This document shows positions 1 through 8,429 of a DNA stretch of 64,000 nucleotides, one piece after another. The DNA lies in NCBI RefSeq assembly GCF_003670115.1, contig NZ_QQTY01000001.1:496001-560000 (forward strand), given 5' to 3'. Positions within the stretch are counted from its first letter, which is position 1, and each line of letters begins with the position of its first letter. Both the position numbers and the translations under genes were made by a program. Origin of the DNA: Natronorubrum halophilum (lineage in GTDB: Archaea; Halobacteriota; Halobacteria; Halobacteriales; Natrialbaceae). Below the pieces are notes generated by a model that was given only the letters and a program-made list of their open reading frames with translations, was not told the origin of the DNA and made no database searches.

Positions 1-574
1 TCGTGTAGAACTCGAGGGGGATGTCGTGCATGTCGGCGATGCAGCGGACGAGATCCGCCGACGCCTCGTAGCACGCGTCGCTGATGCCGTTGTTGTCGAA
101 CCATTCGTGTTCGATGCCGATCGACCGGTGGTTGGCGATGTACCGGGCGTGCCAGGCCGCGCGGTCGTGGTGGACGAGTTGATCGACGTGTCCCGGACTC
201 GGCCCGTCGGTCCAGTCGTAGTTTTTCACGAGGTAGTGAGAGCTCACGCCCGAACTCGAACTGGTCAGCGTGCTCAGCGCGCCCTGATAGGCCCCCGCGG
301 TCACGTGGATGACGATCCAGTCGATGCCGTAGTCCCGCGAACTGTGATTCGCCGCCTCGACCCATCGGTCCGCGGCGGCACACTCGGTGTGCGACGCTGC
401 TACCCGACCGGTCTGGGTTCCGAGAATCGTTCCGGTCCCCGCGGCGGCACCGGTCGCTTGGAGGAACTTTCGCCGTTTCCACTGTCCGCTACCGTCCGCC
501 CGTGTTGTTTCGGACCCGTCGTCCGATTTCGAACCCGACTCCGTCGTGTCACGCCCAATGCAATCAAGACACAT
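1..574 (-). CDS. Tat-exported N-acetylmuramoyl-L-alanine amidase (amidase_2 fold), 3' end outside window
   Basis: The reading frame runs off the left edge, so only the first 191 codons are present. Residues 33-48 hold a twin-arginine signal (KRRKFLQATGAAAG), with likely cleavage near AAS at residue 60. The rest matches the zinc-dependent amidase_2/PGRP fold: WIVIHVTAG supplies the first zinc His, and AAWHARYIANHRSIGIEHE carries further conserved His/Glu positions. Family members cleave the bond between N-acetylmuramate and L-Ala in bacterial peptidoglycan. Haloarchaea have no peptidoglycan, so a role against neighbouring bacteria or in using their debris is inference. The ATG at 574 is chosen because it places the Tat motif near the N-terminus. 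The third zinc ligand would lie outside the window. Confidence 0.85.
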   Translation of the reverse strand, partial: MCLDCIGRDTTESGSKSDDGSETTRADGSGQWKRRKFLQATGAAAGTGTILGTQTGRVAASHTECAAADRWVEAANHSSRDYGIDWIVIHVTAGAYQGALSTLTSSSSGVSSHYLVKNYDWTDGPSPGHVDQLVHHDRAAWHARYIANHRSIGIEHEWFDNNGISDACYEASADLVRCIADMHDIPLEFYT

Positions 575-754
575 GATGTGACATACCACAATACCTGTAA
601 TAATAGTACGGAACTGTAGCGTAAATATCATATATTCGTCGATCTATTTACTGCCCGGAACCTAAGAATAACGCCGAACGAAGTCCGATTCTGGAGTGGC
701 GGAGTTGGCACAGTAAGGGGTCAGGTGTATCCTCACTGCGAGCTAAACGGTAGC

Positions 755-1291
755 ATGAAACTCGCACACGTTCAGCTCTTCGAAGACTTCGGCACGCGCT
801 CGCTTGCGGTACATGCGGTTATGGTGCTCGTGTTTGCGAATGCGGTACTCGCGGGGCTGTTCATCGGGGGAGAACTGGGCTTGCTCTCGTTCATCGCGCT
901 GCTCAACTTCACCGCCGGACTCTGGGTCGCCCACTCGATTCACTCGCTCGGCAACGTCGCAACCGACGACGAGTACAACGGCGTCCTCAACGAGTTGCTG
1001 GATATCGGCACCGACGAGTCCACGGAGGGGCTCGATACCGGTCGATTCGGTCGGCTGCTCGCGCTCATCGCGGCCGTGACGGCGGTGTCCCTGTTGACCT
1101 CCGCACAGATCCTGCCGGGAACGGTGTTTCCGCTCGCCGTCGTCGCCGTCGGCGCTATCGCCGTCGTGACGGCGATCATCGGGTTCCTGATCGCCCTCGG
1201 CGCGTCCTACGACGACTCGGAACGGTACTGGACCGGCGAAGTCGATCAACACCAGCGCGCGGATGCCGACAACCAGCCAGACCAGCGGTAA
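755..1291 (+). CDS. Four-helix membrane protein, unknown function
   Basis: 178 residues if translation starts at the ATG at 755 (MKLAHVQLFEDFGTR); an ATG 30 bases upstream adds ten residues with no membrane or domain signal. Four hydrophobic stretches are visible, two near residues 15-65 and two near residues 105-155, separated by a hydrophilic acidic loop that contains DDEYNGVLNELLDIGTDEST. The C-terminal tail is polar. I do not recognise a family. It stands alone, upstream of a convergent DUF5519 gene. Acidic loops and codon use are normal for the window. Confidence 0.75.
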   Translation: MKLAHVQLFEDFGTRSLAVHAVMVLVFANAVLAGLFIGGELGLLSFIALLNFTAGLWVAHSIHSLGNVATDDEYNGVLNELLDIGTDESTEGLDTGRFGRLLALIAAVTAVSLLTSAQILPGTVFPLAVVAVGAIAVVTAIIGFLIALGASYDDSERYWTGEVDQHQRADADNQPDQR

Positions 1292-1321
1292 GCCGACACC
1301 GTTCGGCCGGAACCGATGTGC

Positions 1322-1777
1322 TTACGGCCGCATCCGGGCGATAATCGATTCGATCTCGTCGTCCACGTCGAGCGCCTCGAGTTCGGTCTCGAGATCCAGG
1401 TCGGCGAGAACCGCCCGTCCGGCGGGTTTTCGGCGGAGCGTGAGCGCGGTGTGGAGATAGGAGAGTCGGAGCAGCCGGATCGCGCGGTCGACGTCGTCGC
1501 TCGAGTCGATCGTGAAACTCGTCCAGCCGCCGCCGGCGAAGCGGTGCCTGTTCGTTTCGCCGGTGGCGACGAGACGATCCGCGACTCGCTTGGGGAAGTT
1601 GACGTCGACGACGCGGTCGCCGTGAGTGTGCCCGATCTCCCGGCCGTCGAGCGTGAACTCGTTCGTCCCGAGCCGGTGCGGGCCGACGGCGACGCCGGGC
1701 CACGCCGAGACGGTTTCGAGGATCCGGTCGTCGGCGCTCGCGTCACTCGAAGGGGTGGGCGAGGGTGACATAGTCAT
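1322..1777 (-). CDS. Luciferase-like DUF5519 family protein
   Basis: 151 residues. The central block GVAVGPHRLGTNEFTLDGR, followed by IGHTHGDRVVDVNFPKRVAD and then a stretch ending in WTSFTID, is typical of the small alpha/beta DUF5519 proteins (luciferase domain in databases by name only; no light production is implied). The protein looks soluble and cytoplasmic. Two in-frame ATGs (1777 and 1771) are equally plausible starts. No operon partner is obvious: the next minus-strand gene downstream is outside its transcript direction, and the gene at 755 converges on it. Function is unknown. Confidence 0.7.
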   Translation of the reverse strand: MTMSPSPTPSSDASADDRILETVSAWPGVAVGPHRLGTNEFTLDGREIGHTHGDRVVDVNFPKRVADRLVATGETNRHRFAGGGWTSFTIDSSDDVDRAIRLLRLSYLHTALTLRRKPAGRAVLADLDLETELEALDVDDEIESIIARMRP

Positions 1778-1883
1778 GCTAGGCGCTGTGACGAGATAAC
1801 GCTTTCACAGGTCCGGAGAGCCCACAATGAAGGTGCCATCGCGTACCGGAGACGACTCGATACCGCCGGAAAGGGCCTCGAAC

Positions 1884-2177
1884 TCAGTTCATCAGATCCT
1901 CGAGCGTGTTCTTCGTTTTATCGACGGCCGTCTCGAACGTCTCCTCGATCTCCTCGACGGAGCGCTCCACGTGGCGGACGCGCTCCCTCGGAACGCGGCG
2001 AACGACGTCGTTGCCGTCCTCGTCGGTCCCGTACGCGAACAGCCAGTGGTCCTGAAAGTAGGCGATGTGATCGTTGTCGACGGTGGCTCGCTCGAGGTCG
2101 CCGGTCGCCGTCTCGTAAACGATCGTGGCCTTCCCTAACTCGAGATCCGACTCGGTGTCGGTATCGATTTCGACCAT
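1884..2177 (-). CDS. Conserved haloarchaeal small protein, unknown function
   Basis: 97 residues, acidic. The first half is beta-rich (ATIVYETATGDLERATVDND, then HIAYFQDHWLFAYGTDEDGN) and contains a charged turn. The second half is one amphipathic helix (VRHVERSVEEIEETFETAVD). There is no signal peptide, membrane segment or cysteine. It is divergent from the methyltransferase at 2308, with about 130 bases between them. I do not recognise a characterised family. Confidence 0.7.
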   Translation of the reverse strand: MVEIDTDTESDLELGKATIVYETATGDLERATVDNDHIAYFQDHWLFAYGTDEDGNDVVRRVPRERVRHVERSVEEIEETFETAVDKTKNTLEDLMN

Positions 2178-2307
2178 ACCGGTGAGTGCGCAGTCAGCGG
2201 TGTAGGCCTGAGCCCGGCAGGTGCAACCCGACGCAGTCGAGGGGGTCTCGTCACGAGCACGTCCGGAAACCAGTTCACGTATCTCCGTCCGAAACGTGTC
2301 GCCGAGT

Positions 2308-2928
2308 ATGAGAGCCGACGAACGAGAGCGGGTGTACGGACGGGACGCGTACTACTGGGGGACGGAACCGAACGAACTGGCGACGGAGACGGTCGAAGTC
2401 GTCGCTGCAGATCGAGATTCGCCGGCCGTCGTCGATATCGGGGCCGGCGAGGGCCGTGACGCGGTGTTTTTCGCCGAACGGGGCTGGACGGTCTACGCGA
2501 TGGACGTCTCCGCCAACGGACTGGCGAAAGCCCGCCGCCTCGCCGACGAGCGGAACGTCTCGATACGGACGCTCGAGGCCGACGCGAACAGCGTCGATCT
2601 TCCCGAACCGGTCGATATCGTCTACTCGATCGGAACGATTCAGTACATCCGGCCGGAGAGCCGGAACGGACAGTTCGAGCACTTCAAGGGGCAAACGACG
2701 CCCGGCGGCGTCCACGCGCTGTTCGCGTTCGTCAACCACCCCGAGATTCCGACGCCGCCGGACTGGACGGACAACGAGCACTTTTACGTGCCGGGCGAGT
2801 TGGCGGCGTACTACGACGACTGGGACATCGAAACGACCGAAGAGATCGTTTTCGAGGACGATTCGAGCGGCGAACCCCACGAGCACGCGGCGGAAACCGT
2901 GATCGCGCGCAAACCGAACGACCCGTAA
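2308..2928 (+). CDS. Class I SAM-dependent methyltransferase, TehB/tellurite-resistance-like
   Basis: 206 residues from the ATG at 2308, chosen because MRADERERVYGRDAYYWG aligns with the usual N-terminus of these enzymes; an upstream ATG at 2221 would add a poorly conserved tail. The SAM-binding motif I is VVDIGAGEGRDAVFFAERG, followed by the acidic motif II loop in VYAMDVSANGLAKAR. The later DIVYSIGTIQYI resembles motif IV. The TehB-like group methylates tellurite or small thiol or metalloid substrates, but the true substrate cannot be read here. It is monocistronic and converges on rqcH with a 24-base gap. Confidence 0.82.
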   Translation: MRADERERVYGRDAYYWGTEPNELATETVEVVAADRDSPAVVDIGAGEGRDAVFFAERGWTVYAMDVSANGLAKARRLADERNVSIRTLEADANSVDLPEPVDIVYSIGTIQYIRPESRNGQFEHFKGQTTPGGVHALFAFVNHPEIPTPPDWTDNEHFYVPGELAAYYDDWDIETTEEIVFEDDSSGEPHEHAAETVIARKPNDP

Positions 2929-2952
2929 TCGGACGCCGTTCGCGGCCCGTCC

Positions 2953-5118
2953 TCACTCCTCTGCGATCCGACTGCCGCCCGGCGGCATGAAGTGTTGGAT
3001 CCGATCCGGGCTGGCGATCTTGCGGACGAACGACTCGTCCTCGAACCGCTCCCGGAAGCGCCGGTAGAGCCGTTTCGCCGCGTCAGCCTGGGCGTAACGC
3101 CCCGGCTCGAGTTCGATCGTCGTCTCCGCCTGCCCGTCGATCGCCGACGGCGGGCCGCCGATCACCCGCGTGTAGGGTTCACACTGGATGCCGACCGCGA
3201 CTCCCACCGGCGTATCGCGGTAGTAGGTTCGGTCGCCGCGGACCGCGAACCCGCCTTTCTCCAGGTACTCGCCGCTCTCGGGCGTCTTGGTGACCTGATC
3301 CGAATCGACGGCGTAGACGTCGCCCGCGTAGCGCCCGTCCTTCCAGACCGACGCGTAGGAGACGGCGAACTGGGCGGCCTCCTCGACGCTCGACTCCGGA
3401 AGCTCGATATCGGACGAGGACGCTTCGCTGGGATCGGTCGCCTTCAGGACGGTGACGGGGCCGCCGTGAGCCTGCGTGTGGAGGACCGTATCGCCTGGCT
3501 CCAGGTACTTCTTGACGAGTTCCTCGTTCTGGTCGGCGTTGCGGCCGCCGATGACGAGGTAGCCGTCGCTGGTGTGGAACCAGCGGAAGCGATCGTACCA
3601 CGGTTCGTTATCGCGGATCGGAACGGAGGACTCCGACAGCCAGTCCCGCTCGTAGCCGTCGTCAGCCTCGTCGTCTTCCTCGTCCGTCTGGTCCGCCGCC
3701 TCCCACTCGTCGCGTCGGCGTTTGGCGTCCTCTAAGTCCGCTCGAGTGTTCTCGATGGCCGCCAGCGCGCCCTCTTTTTTCTCTCCGACGCGCTTCGCCT
3801 CGGTGTAGAGGCGGTCGGCGTTCTGTTCGACGCCCTGGTGGGCCGCGAGATCGATCCGTTCGCCGTCGATATCGATCGTCACCATCGCCTCGCTGCTGTC
3901 GATGTCGACGACCGCCTCGGCGGCTTCGATGCCTCGTTCGGCACCCTCCTCGAAGCGCTCCTCGATCTCGTCCCACGAGCGCTCTTGCTCGCGGGCGTCC
4001 TGAATCGTCGAGAGGATATCGTCGACCAGCCCGTACTCGGCGTACAGCAACTCGGCTTGCTCGCGGAGTTCGTCGGCCTGCTGTTCGAAGCCCTGGATCG
4101 CTCCCCGCTGTTGCTCGATGATCCGCTCGTGTTTGGCGATCTCCTCCCCGAAATCGGGTCGTTGATCGGTCGGATCCGGCTCCGCCTCGTCCTCGAGTTC
4201 GAGCCGGAAGAAGTAGTCGTCGAGCGCGGCCAGGAAGGAGTCGTAGGGCTCCGCGGCGAGTTCGACGTGCTCCTCGAGCGGGAACGGCGTGGCGTCGACG
4301 ACGCTGGCGCGGTCGGTGCCGGTATCGTCGCCGTCGTCGCTTCCACCGTCATCGCCGCCCTCGGCAGGATCTTCGAGGTAGAGCCGGGGATCGAAGTTTC
4401 CGTTCCGCAGGTCGAGCGCGAGGCGCTCGATGGCTTCGTAGATCCGATCGTACACGGTCTCGTCGGCGTCGGAGATATCCATTCCCTTCTCGACGCCGGC
4501 GCGGGTACAGACCTCCTCGGCGTAGAGCCCGCCGAAGTTGAGCTGCGTCGCGAGGGTCCTGACGACGTCGGTGTCCGAATCCTCCATCTCGCGGTCGAAG
4601 GCCTCCCGAGAGACCGTCAACGGGTTGATTCGACTGTCGGGGAACTCGTATCGCGAGCCCGGGACGACGGTCCGGGACTTCAGGCGAACGGTCTCGAGGC
4701 AGTCGATCACCTCGTACTCGCCGTCGGTGACGGCGACGTTGCCCTGACCGAACAGTTCGACGATAATCCGCGTGGTACCGTCCTCCCGCTCGAAGACGAA
4801 CTCGAGGATGCGGTCGAACTCGTACTGCTCGACGCCGGCGAAGTCGGCACCCGAGAGTCGGTTCCGGAGCATCATCGCGAACTGCGGCGGTCGGCCGGGG
4901 GCGTCGGGAACCCGTTCGGGGGCGACCGTGTGGGCGCGCTTGATCTCGCCGACCTCGAGGAAGAGTTCGACGCGGCCGCGATCGAAGTCCCGCATCTTGA
5001 GTCGGACGAGGTCGTCGCCGTAGAGGTAGGCCTTATCGACCTTTGCCCCCTCGTAGGCCCCGAGCTCCCCGACGAGGGCGGCAAGGTCGACGCTCGTAAG
5101 CTCCCGCTTTGGATCCAT
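2953..5118 (-). CDS. rqcH: Ribosome-rescue factor RqcH (NFACT family, Rqc2/FbpA homologue)
   Basis: 721 residues starting at MDPKRELTS (ATG 5118, with GGAG directly upstream). The order is the family one: an NFACT-N domain (about residues 1-170, with KVDKAYLYGDDLVRLKM), a helix-hairpin-helix region, a long charged coiled coil (about 330-480) and an NFACT-R/DUF814 domain (about 505-620, with WYDRFRWFHTSDGYLVIGGR and AHGGPVTVLKA). In the known family RqcH binds the 50S subunit carrying a stalled peptidyl-tRNA and recruits tRNA-Ala to add C-terminal tails that mark the chain for destruction. An Asp/Glu-rich insertion near residues 255-275 is a halophile feature. It is transcribed alone. Confidence 0.93.
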   Translation of the reverse strand: MDPKRELTSVDLAALVGELGAYEGAKVDKAYLYGDDLVRLKMRDFDRGRVELFLEVGEIKRAHTVAPERVPDAPGRPPQFAMMLRNRLSGADFAGVEQYEFDRILEFVFEREDGTTRIIVELFGQGNVAVTDGEYEVIDCLETVRLKSRTVVPGSRYEFPDSRINPLTVSREAFDREMEDSDTDVVRTLATQLNFGGLYAEEVCTRAGVEKGMDISDADETVYDRIYEAIERLALDLRNGNFDPRLYLEDPAEGGDDGGSDDGDDTGTDRASVVDATPFPLEEHVELAAEPYDSFLAALDDYFFRLELEDEAEPDPTDQRPDFGEEIAKHERIIEQQRGAIQGFEQQADELREQAELLYAEYGLVDDILSTIQDAREQERSWDEIEERFEEGAERGIEAAEAVVDIDSSEAMVTIDIDGERIDLAAHQGVEQNADRLYTEAKRVGEKKEGALAAIENTRADLEDAKRRRDEWEAADQTDEEDDEADDGYERDWLSESSVPIRDNEPWYDRFRWFHTSDGYLVIGGRNADQNEELVKKYLEPGDTVLHTQAHGGPVTVLKATDPSEASSSDIELPESSVEEAAQFAVSYASVWKDGRYAGDVYAVDSDQVTKTPESGEYLEKGGFAVRGDRTYYRDTPVGVAVGIQCEPYTRVIGGPPSAIDGQAETTIELEPGRYAQADAAKRLYRRFRERFEDESFVRKIASPDRIQHFMPPGGSRIAEE

Positions 5119-5227
5119 ACTCCTACTGCCCGACGCTGTCAAAAAGACGTGTCGCTCCGTCGTGGCGACGGAGCGGACGCGACCGCGGTCGGAAAGGCTA
5201 ATCTGGACAGGTCACCTTCTCGTTCGT

Positions 5228-5311
5228 ATGAGCGACACTGTCGACGCCGGTGAAACGCGTGGAGGAACGATCCGTCCACGTCAACAGACGAGCGGAGGCC
5301 GTCACCGATGA
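5228..5311 (+). CDS. Short upstream ORF (27 codons) ending at the start codon of the next gene
   Basis: This frame begins with ATG at 5228 and stops with TGA at 5309-5311, overlapping the ATG at 5308 in an ATGA. The peptide MSDTVDAGETRGGTIRPRQQ plus seven residues has no domain. Its exact end at the next start suggests that it delivers terminating ribosomes to the 5308 gene (termination-reinitiation, well documented for haloarchaea). Expression is not shown. It could be chance, or a mis-set start for the downstream gene. Confidence 0.4.
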   Translation: MSDTVDAGETRGGTIRPRQQTSGGRHR

Positions 5312-5952
5312 GTCAGCCCGACGATCGACCGTGGACCGACGTCTCCCGGTTTCCCACGTTCGTCGACCACCTCGAGGACGAGGGCGCGTTCTCCGTCCGG
5401 GGGATCGTCGACCACCTCGAGGACGAGATCGACGTCGACGGGATCGTCTACCACGACCGCGGCATCCGCGCGCCCGGCTACGACGCCACGTTCGTCCACG
5501 AACCGTCCGGCTCCGCCGGTCGACAGGCGTTCAGCGTCGAAGTCGACACGATCGGCCCCCGCAACACGTGGGCGGTGTTCGACGCGACGCTCGGCTGGGA
5601 CCTCTATCTCCTGCAAGCCGGCGACGTGGCGGCGCTCGCGTGGGTGAGCGACGAGGAGTACAAGACGGAGGAAGCCACGATGTTCGACTCGAAGCACGAC
5701 GCCCTCGCCGCGGGTCGGTTCTCCTTCGGCGTCTTCCTCTACTCGGGCAGCGACTGGGACGAACGGGTCGACCGAATTCAGCGGACGGACGCGCCGGCGT
5801 ATCTCAAACGCGACGACGGGACGCCCGTGGTCCCGCAGACGCCCTCCGAGTTCTACGACTACATCGGCTCGTCGGCCGCCGAACTTCGGAAGACCGGCGG
5901 CGGCGCACCCGCCTACCTCGGGGTGCTCGAACTCGAGGTCACGATCGACTGA
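5308..5952 (+). CDS. Conserved haloarchaeal protein, unknown function
   Basis: 214 residues, soluble and acidic, with no signal peptide. The sequence contains a near-duplicate N-terminal motif (FVDHLEDEGAFSVRG, then IVDHLEDEIDVDG), a His-containing segment YHDRGIRAPGYDATFVHEP and a mixed beta/helix C-terminal half. No cofactor motif is evident. The start at 5308 overlaps the stop of a 27-codon upstream ORF. The next gene (a TenA paralogue) converges on it, so no operon role can be inferred. I do not recognise the family. Confidence 0.72.
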   Translation: MSQPDDRPWTDVSRFPTFVDHLEDEGAFSVRGIVDHLEDEIDVDGIVYHDRGIRAPGYDATFVHEPSGSAGRQAFSVEVDTIGPRNTWAVFDATLGWDLYLLQAGDVAALAWVSDEEYKTEEATMFDSKHDALAAGRFSFGVFLYSGSDWDERVDRIQRTDAPAYLKRDDGTPVVPQTPSEFYDYIGSSAAELRKTGGGAPAYLGVLELEVTID

Positions 5953-5960
5953 ACTCCCCG

Positions 5961-6728
5961 CTATCCGTCCTCAGCCGGTTCGTACGCCGAGTCGAAAAAG
6001 GCGACCTCGAGGTCGACCGTTCGCCGGAACAGCGACTCGACTCGAGCCTGCCGCCGCGGCGAGAGCTCGGGGCCGACGATGTCGAGTTGACCGCGAAGCC
6101 AATCGACGAACGCGCGAAAGCCCTCGGTCGCGTGGAGGTCGATCCACTCGGCGTAGTAGAACGGAAGGTCGGTCCCCGCGCTGGGCGGGCCGTCGGCCGC
6201 GGGGTCAGCGTGCGCCTCGACTGCGGCGACGGCCCAGCGCTCGTAGATCCACTCGGCGGGGACCAGTACGGCCAGCGTTTCGGCGTACCCGCCTTCGCGG
6301 GCTGCCCGCCCTAACAGGTCGATAAACGCGGCCGTCGGCTCGGCGAGTTCGGGATCGCGGTGGCGCGGTTCGGGCACCTCGAGCGCGTTGAACGAGCGCT
6401 CGAAGTAGTCGTCTTCGTCGTCGGTGATCGTGTCGAGAAATTCGACGAGCGAGCGTTTCGCCGCCATCTCGGGGGCCTGCCCGACCGCGTAGCCGAAGAC
6501 GCCGACGAGGTCGTTGACGAACGCGTAATCCTGGACGAGGTACTCGGCGAACGCGGCCTCCGGGAGCGTTCCGGCGCCGAGTTCCCGCGTGAACGGATGG
6601 GCGACCGCGTCGGTCCACGCCGGGTCCGCTCGCTCGCGGAGCCAGTCGGTGAACCGGGGGTCGGCTTCGTCGACGACTGCAGCGTACTCGGCGTACGTTC
6701 CGGGAACAGCGGTCCCGTTCGCGGTCAT
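5961..6728 (-). CDS. TenA-family protein, Glu-type (TenA_E), thiamin pyrimidine salvage
   Basis: 255 residues from MTANGTAVPG (ATG 6728). The all-alpha TenA fold is visible: WTDAVAHPFTRELGAGTLPE at the N-terminus, then LVQDYAFVNDLVGVF with the conserved Asp. The position of the catalytic Cys of classical TenA is replaced in LVPAEWIYERW, the pattern of the TenA_E subfamily. By family knowledge TenA enzymes hydrolyse aminopyrimidines from degraded thiamin to hydroxymethylpyrimidine; TenA_E forms act on formylated and unformylated aminopyrimidines. The start overlaps the stop of the upstream tenA by 4 bases (ATGA), indicating translational coupling. Confidence 0.85.
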   Translation of the reverse strand: MTANGTAVPGTYAEYAAVVDEADPRFTDWLRERADPAWTDAVAHPFTRELGAGTLPEAAFAEYLVQDYAFVNDLVGVFGYAVGQAPEMAAKRSLVEFLDTITDDEDDYFERSFNALEVPEPRHRDPELAEPTAAFIDLLGRAAREGGYAETLAVLVPAEWIYERWAVAAVEAHADPAADGPPSAGTDLPFYYAEWIDLHATEGFRAFVDWLRGQLDIVGPELSPRRQARVESLFRRTVDLEVAFFDSAYEPAEDG

Positions 6729-7384
6729 AGCTCCCACCCCTCGAGCGTGTACGCCATCTCCCAGAATCGATACTCGAGTTTGGCGCTCGTGAGAAACGCC
6801 TCGCGCATGGCGTCGTGCTCGCCCGGATAGCGTTCGCCACAGCGGTCGACAAACTCCCGACACCACGCCGTCGCCTCGCGGAACTCCGCGCCCGTATACA
6901 GCTCGATGAACGGCGTGTACCGGTGCTCCTCGTTGGCCAGTTCCGCCATGTGTTCGGCGACGTCGAGGTAGCCCTGCATACACGGATACATGGCGGCTGC
7001 GATTTCGCCGATCGACCCCTCGTAGGCCGTTCGCACGAGAAAGCCGGTGTAGGCGACGCAGGTCGGCGCTTTTTCGACGGTCTCGAGTTCCTCCTGTCCG
7101 ATACCGTAGTCGGCGGCGAACTCGCGGTGGAGGTCCATCTCGTGGTCGAGCACGTCGTGGGCGACGCCCAGGAGGTGCGTCATCGTCTCTTCGTCGCGGG
7201 CTTTCGAGCCGGCGATCGAAAACAACCGGGCGTAATCGAGCAGGTACCGATAATCCTGTTTCACCCAGTGTCGAAACGCCGCCTCGTCCAGGGTTCCCGC
7301 CGCGAGTTCGCGAACGAACGGGTGCGATTTCTGTGCCGCCCAGATCTGTTCGCCGTCCTCGAGGAGTTGCTCGCTGAAGGCCAT
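6725..7384 (-). CDS. tenA: Thiaminase II / TenA (Cys-type)
   Basis: 219 residues from MAFSEQLLEDGEQIW (ATG 7384, about 32 bases after a TATA-like box). Conserved TenA features are SHPFVRELAAGTLDEAAFRH, VKQDYRYLLDYARLF (active-site Asp and Tyr region) and the catalytic Cys in AAMYPCMQGYLDVAEHM. Known role: hydrolysis of 4-amino-5-aminomethyl-2-methylpyrimidine to HMP, a salvage step for thiamin. It is the first gene of a two-gene operon with the TenA_E paralogue at 5961. No TPP riboswitch core is seen upstream, so control is probably transcriptional. Confidence 0.9.
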   Translation of the reverse strand: MAFSEQLLEDGEQIWAAQKSHPFVRELAAGTLDEAAFRHWVKQDYRYLLDYARLFSIAGSKARDEETMTHLLGVAHDVLDHEMDLHREFAADYGIGQEELETVEKAPTCVAYTGFLVRTAYEGSIGEIAAAMYPCMQGYLDVAEHMAELANEEHRYTPFIELYTGAEFREATAWCREFVDRCGERYPGEHDAMREAFLTSAKLEYRFWEMAYTLEGWEL

Positions 7385-8216
7385 CTCGCTCGTATCCGAG
7401 GGGCTACACGCTATTATAAGCACCTACTATAATCGAGTGATATGCCTTCGCAAGTGGCGACCGTGCGTCGCTCGAGGAGCCGGGACGCGACCGGCGAATC
7501 CAGCCACCAACCGGAGCGCACGCGAATCGTGATCGGTGTCTGATCCACCGCTGTCGGTGCGCTCGAGCACCGTACTCGCGGCTACCAAAACGATTCTCGG
7601 AGAAGTGGGACGCAAAGAGCACGCCGTGATGGTTCGTTCGGTGGGGGACGAACGAGTGTGGGGAGAGTACACGGACGTGCTGGGGCAACATTGGGTGCTG
7701 TTGCCGATCTGGTGAGTGGTGACAACGGTGCCGACGAGTGTCGGCGATTGACCGTACACCGAACATTGACATAAATTTTTTCATGCCGGAGATGTATATT
7801 ATTGCCAGTGGTTGGGGCCGGTACTACTTCGAGTTGCCCATTCCCGCTCGAGAACGCGACCCCCTCGCAGCGGTACTCGTCGTCGGTTGTGCGCGATGTC
7901 TCTCACCCGGTAGAATGTAGCCGATCACGGCTTTGAACCTACAAGAGGTTTGGAAACCATGTCTCAGGTGTTCCAGCACTCGAGGTATTTCACGTATGCT
8001 CGTTGTAAATTCCGATCTATTCGATGTTGTCCGACATATTAGGACTTCTGCTAAGTGACCGGATGAGAACGGTACTAAGAGCCTCGTTGGATACGCCAGT
8101 CACGCACTGAAAGGCACGGAGAAGTTATTTTCACCAGACGTGGTGGGTTATTCGAAATTGATTGTATAACTCGCGTTCAGTACCCACGCGTCGTTCCTCT
8201 TCGGAGAGGATGGGAG
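7385..8216. other. Long AT-richer intergenic region without convincing genes
   Basis: About 830 bases between tenA and a small membrane-protein gene. Apart from the tenA promoter I see no coding sequence with haloarchaeal character. The part from about 7740 to 8200 is clearly poorer in G+C than its surroundings and has several T/A runs. The ORFs present are short and basic and lack the acidic bias. It may be the scar of a decayed mobile element, but no transposase motif or terminal inverted repeats could be found by eye. Confidence 0.5.
7411..7422 (-). promoter_or_regulatory. TATA-like box of the tenA pair
   Basis: On the minus strand the segment reads TGCTTATAATAG. Its centre is about 32 bases before the tenA ATG at 7384, the spacing expected for an archaeal TATA box driving a leaderless or very short-leader mRNA. 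A second AT stretch (TTATAGTA) lies a few bases further upstream. Confidence 0.5.
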
Positions 8217-8429
8217 TCAGTCATACAGTAGCCATCGACCGAGGAACAACACGGTGGCGAATACAACGCCAAATACCACCCCGAGTGGGGCAGCGTCCAC
8301 AAACGACTGATTGTTTATCCACATTCCACTGGCGGTGTATGCGAGTCCTGGAAAGGCTACGGTCACGGCGAGCCATACCACTGGATGGCTTTCGAGCCAG
8401 GCGTTCGCTTGTTCATAGTGACTACTCAT
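8217..8429 (-). CDS. Small two-helix membrane protein
   Basis: 70 residues with two hydrophobic helices: residues about 17-35 (VVWLAVTVAFPGLAYTASG) and 46-66 (AAPLGVVFGVVFATVLFLGR), separated by a short polar loop WINNQSFVD. The N-terminus MSSHYEQANAWLESHP is polar. It lies next to the AT-rich gap and is less G+C-rich than the flanking genes. No family is recognised. Its clean hydrophobicity pattern and isolated position support a real gene. Confidence 0.55.
   Translation of the reverse strand: MSSHYEQANAWLESHPVVWLAVTVAFPGLAYTASGMWINNQSFVDAAPLGVVFGVVFATVLFLGRWLLYD

Noticed and set aside
3838-5253. A 471-codon plus-strand ORF opposite rqcH
   Set aside because: It is the antisense shadow of rqcH. 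High-G+C codon bias keeps opposite frames open, and its protein has no recognisable domain.
7385-7450. TPP riboswitch upstream of tenA
   Set aside because: I looked for the conserved TPP riboswitch core and did not find it; the region has only a TATA-like box.
7427-7784. Two overlapping minus-strand ORFs in the tenA gap
   Set aside because: Basic, Ser/Thr/Arg-rich, no homologue recognised and no promoter-linked start.
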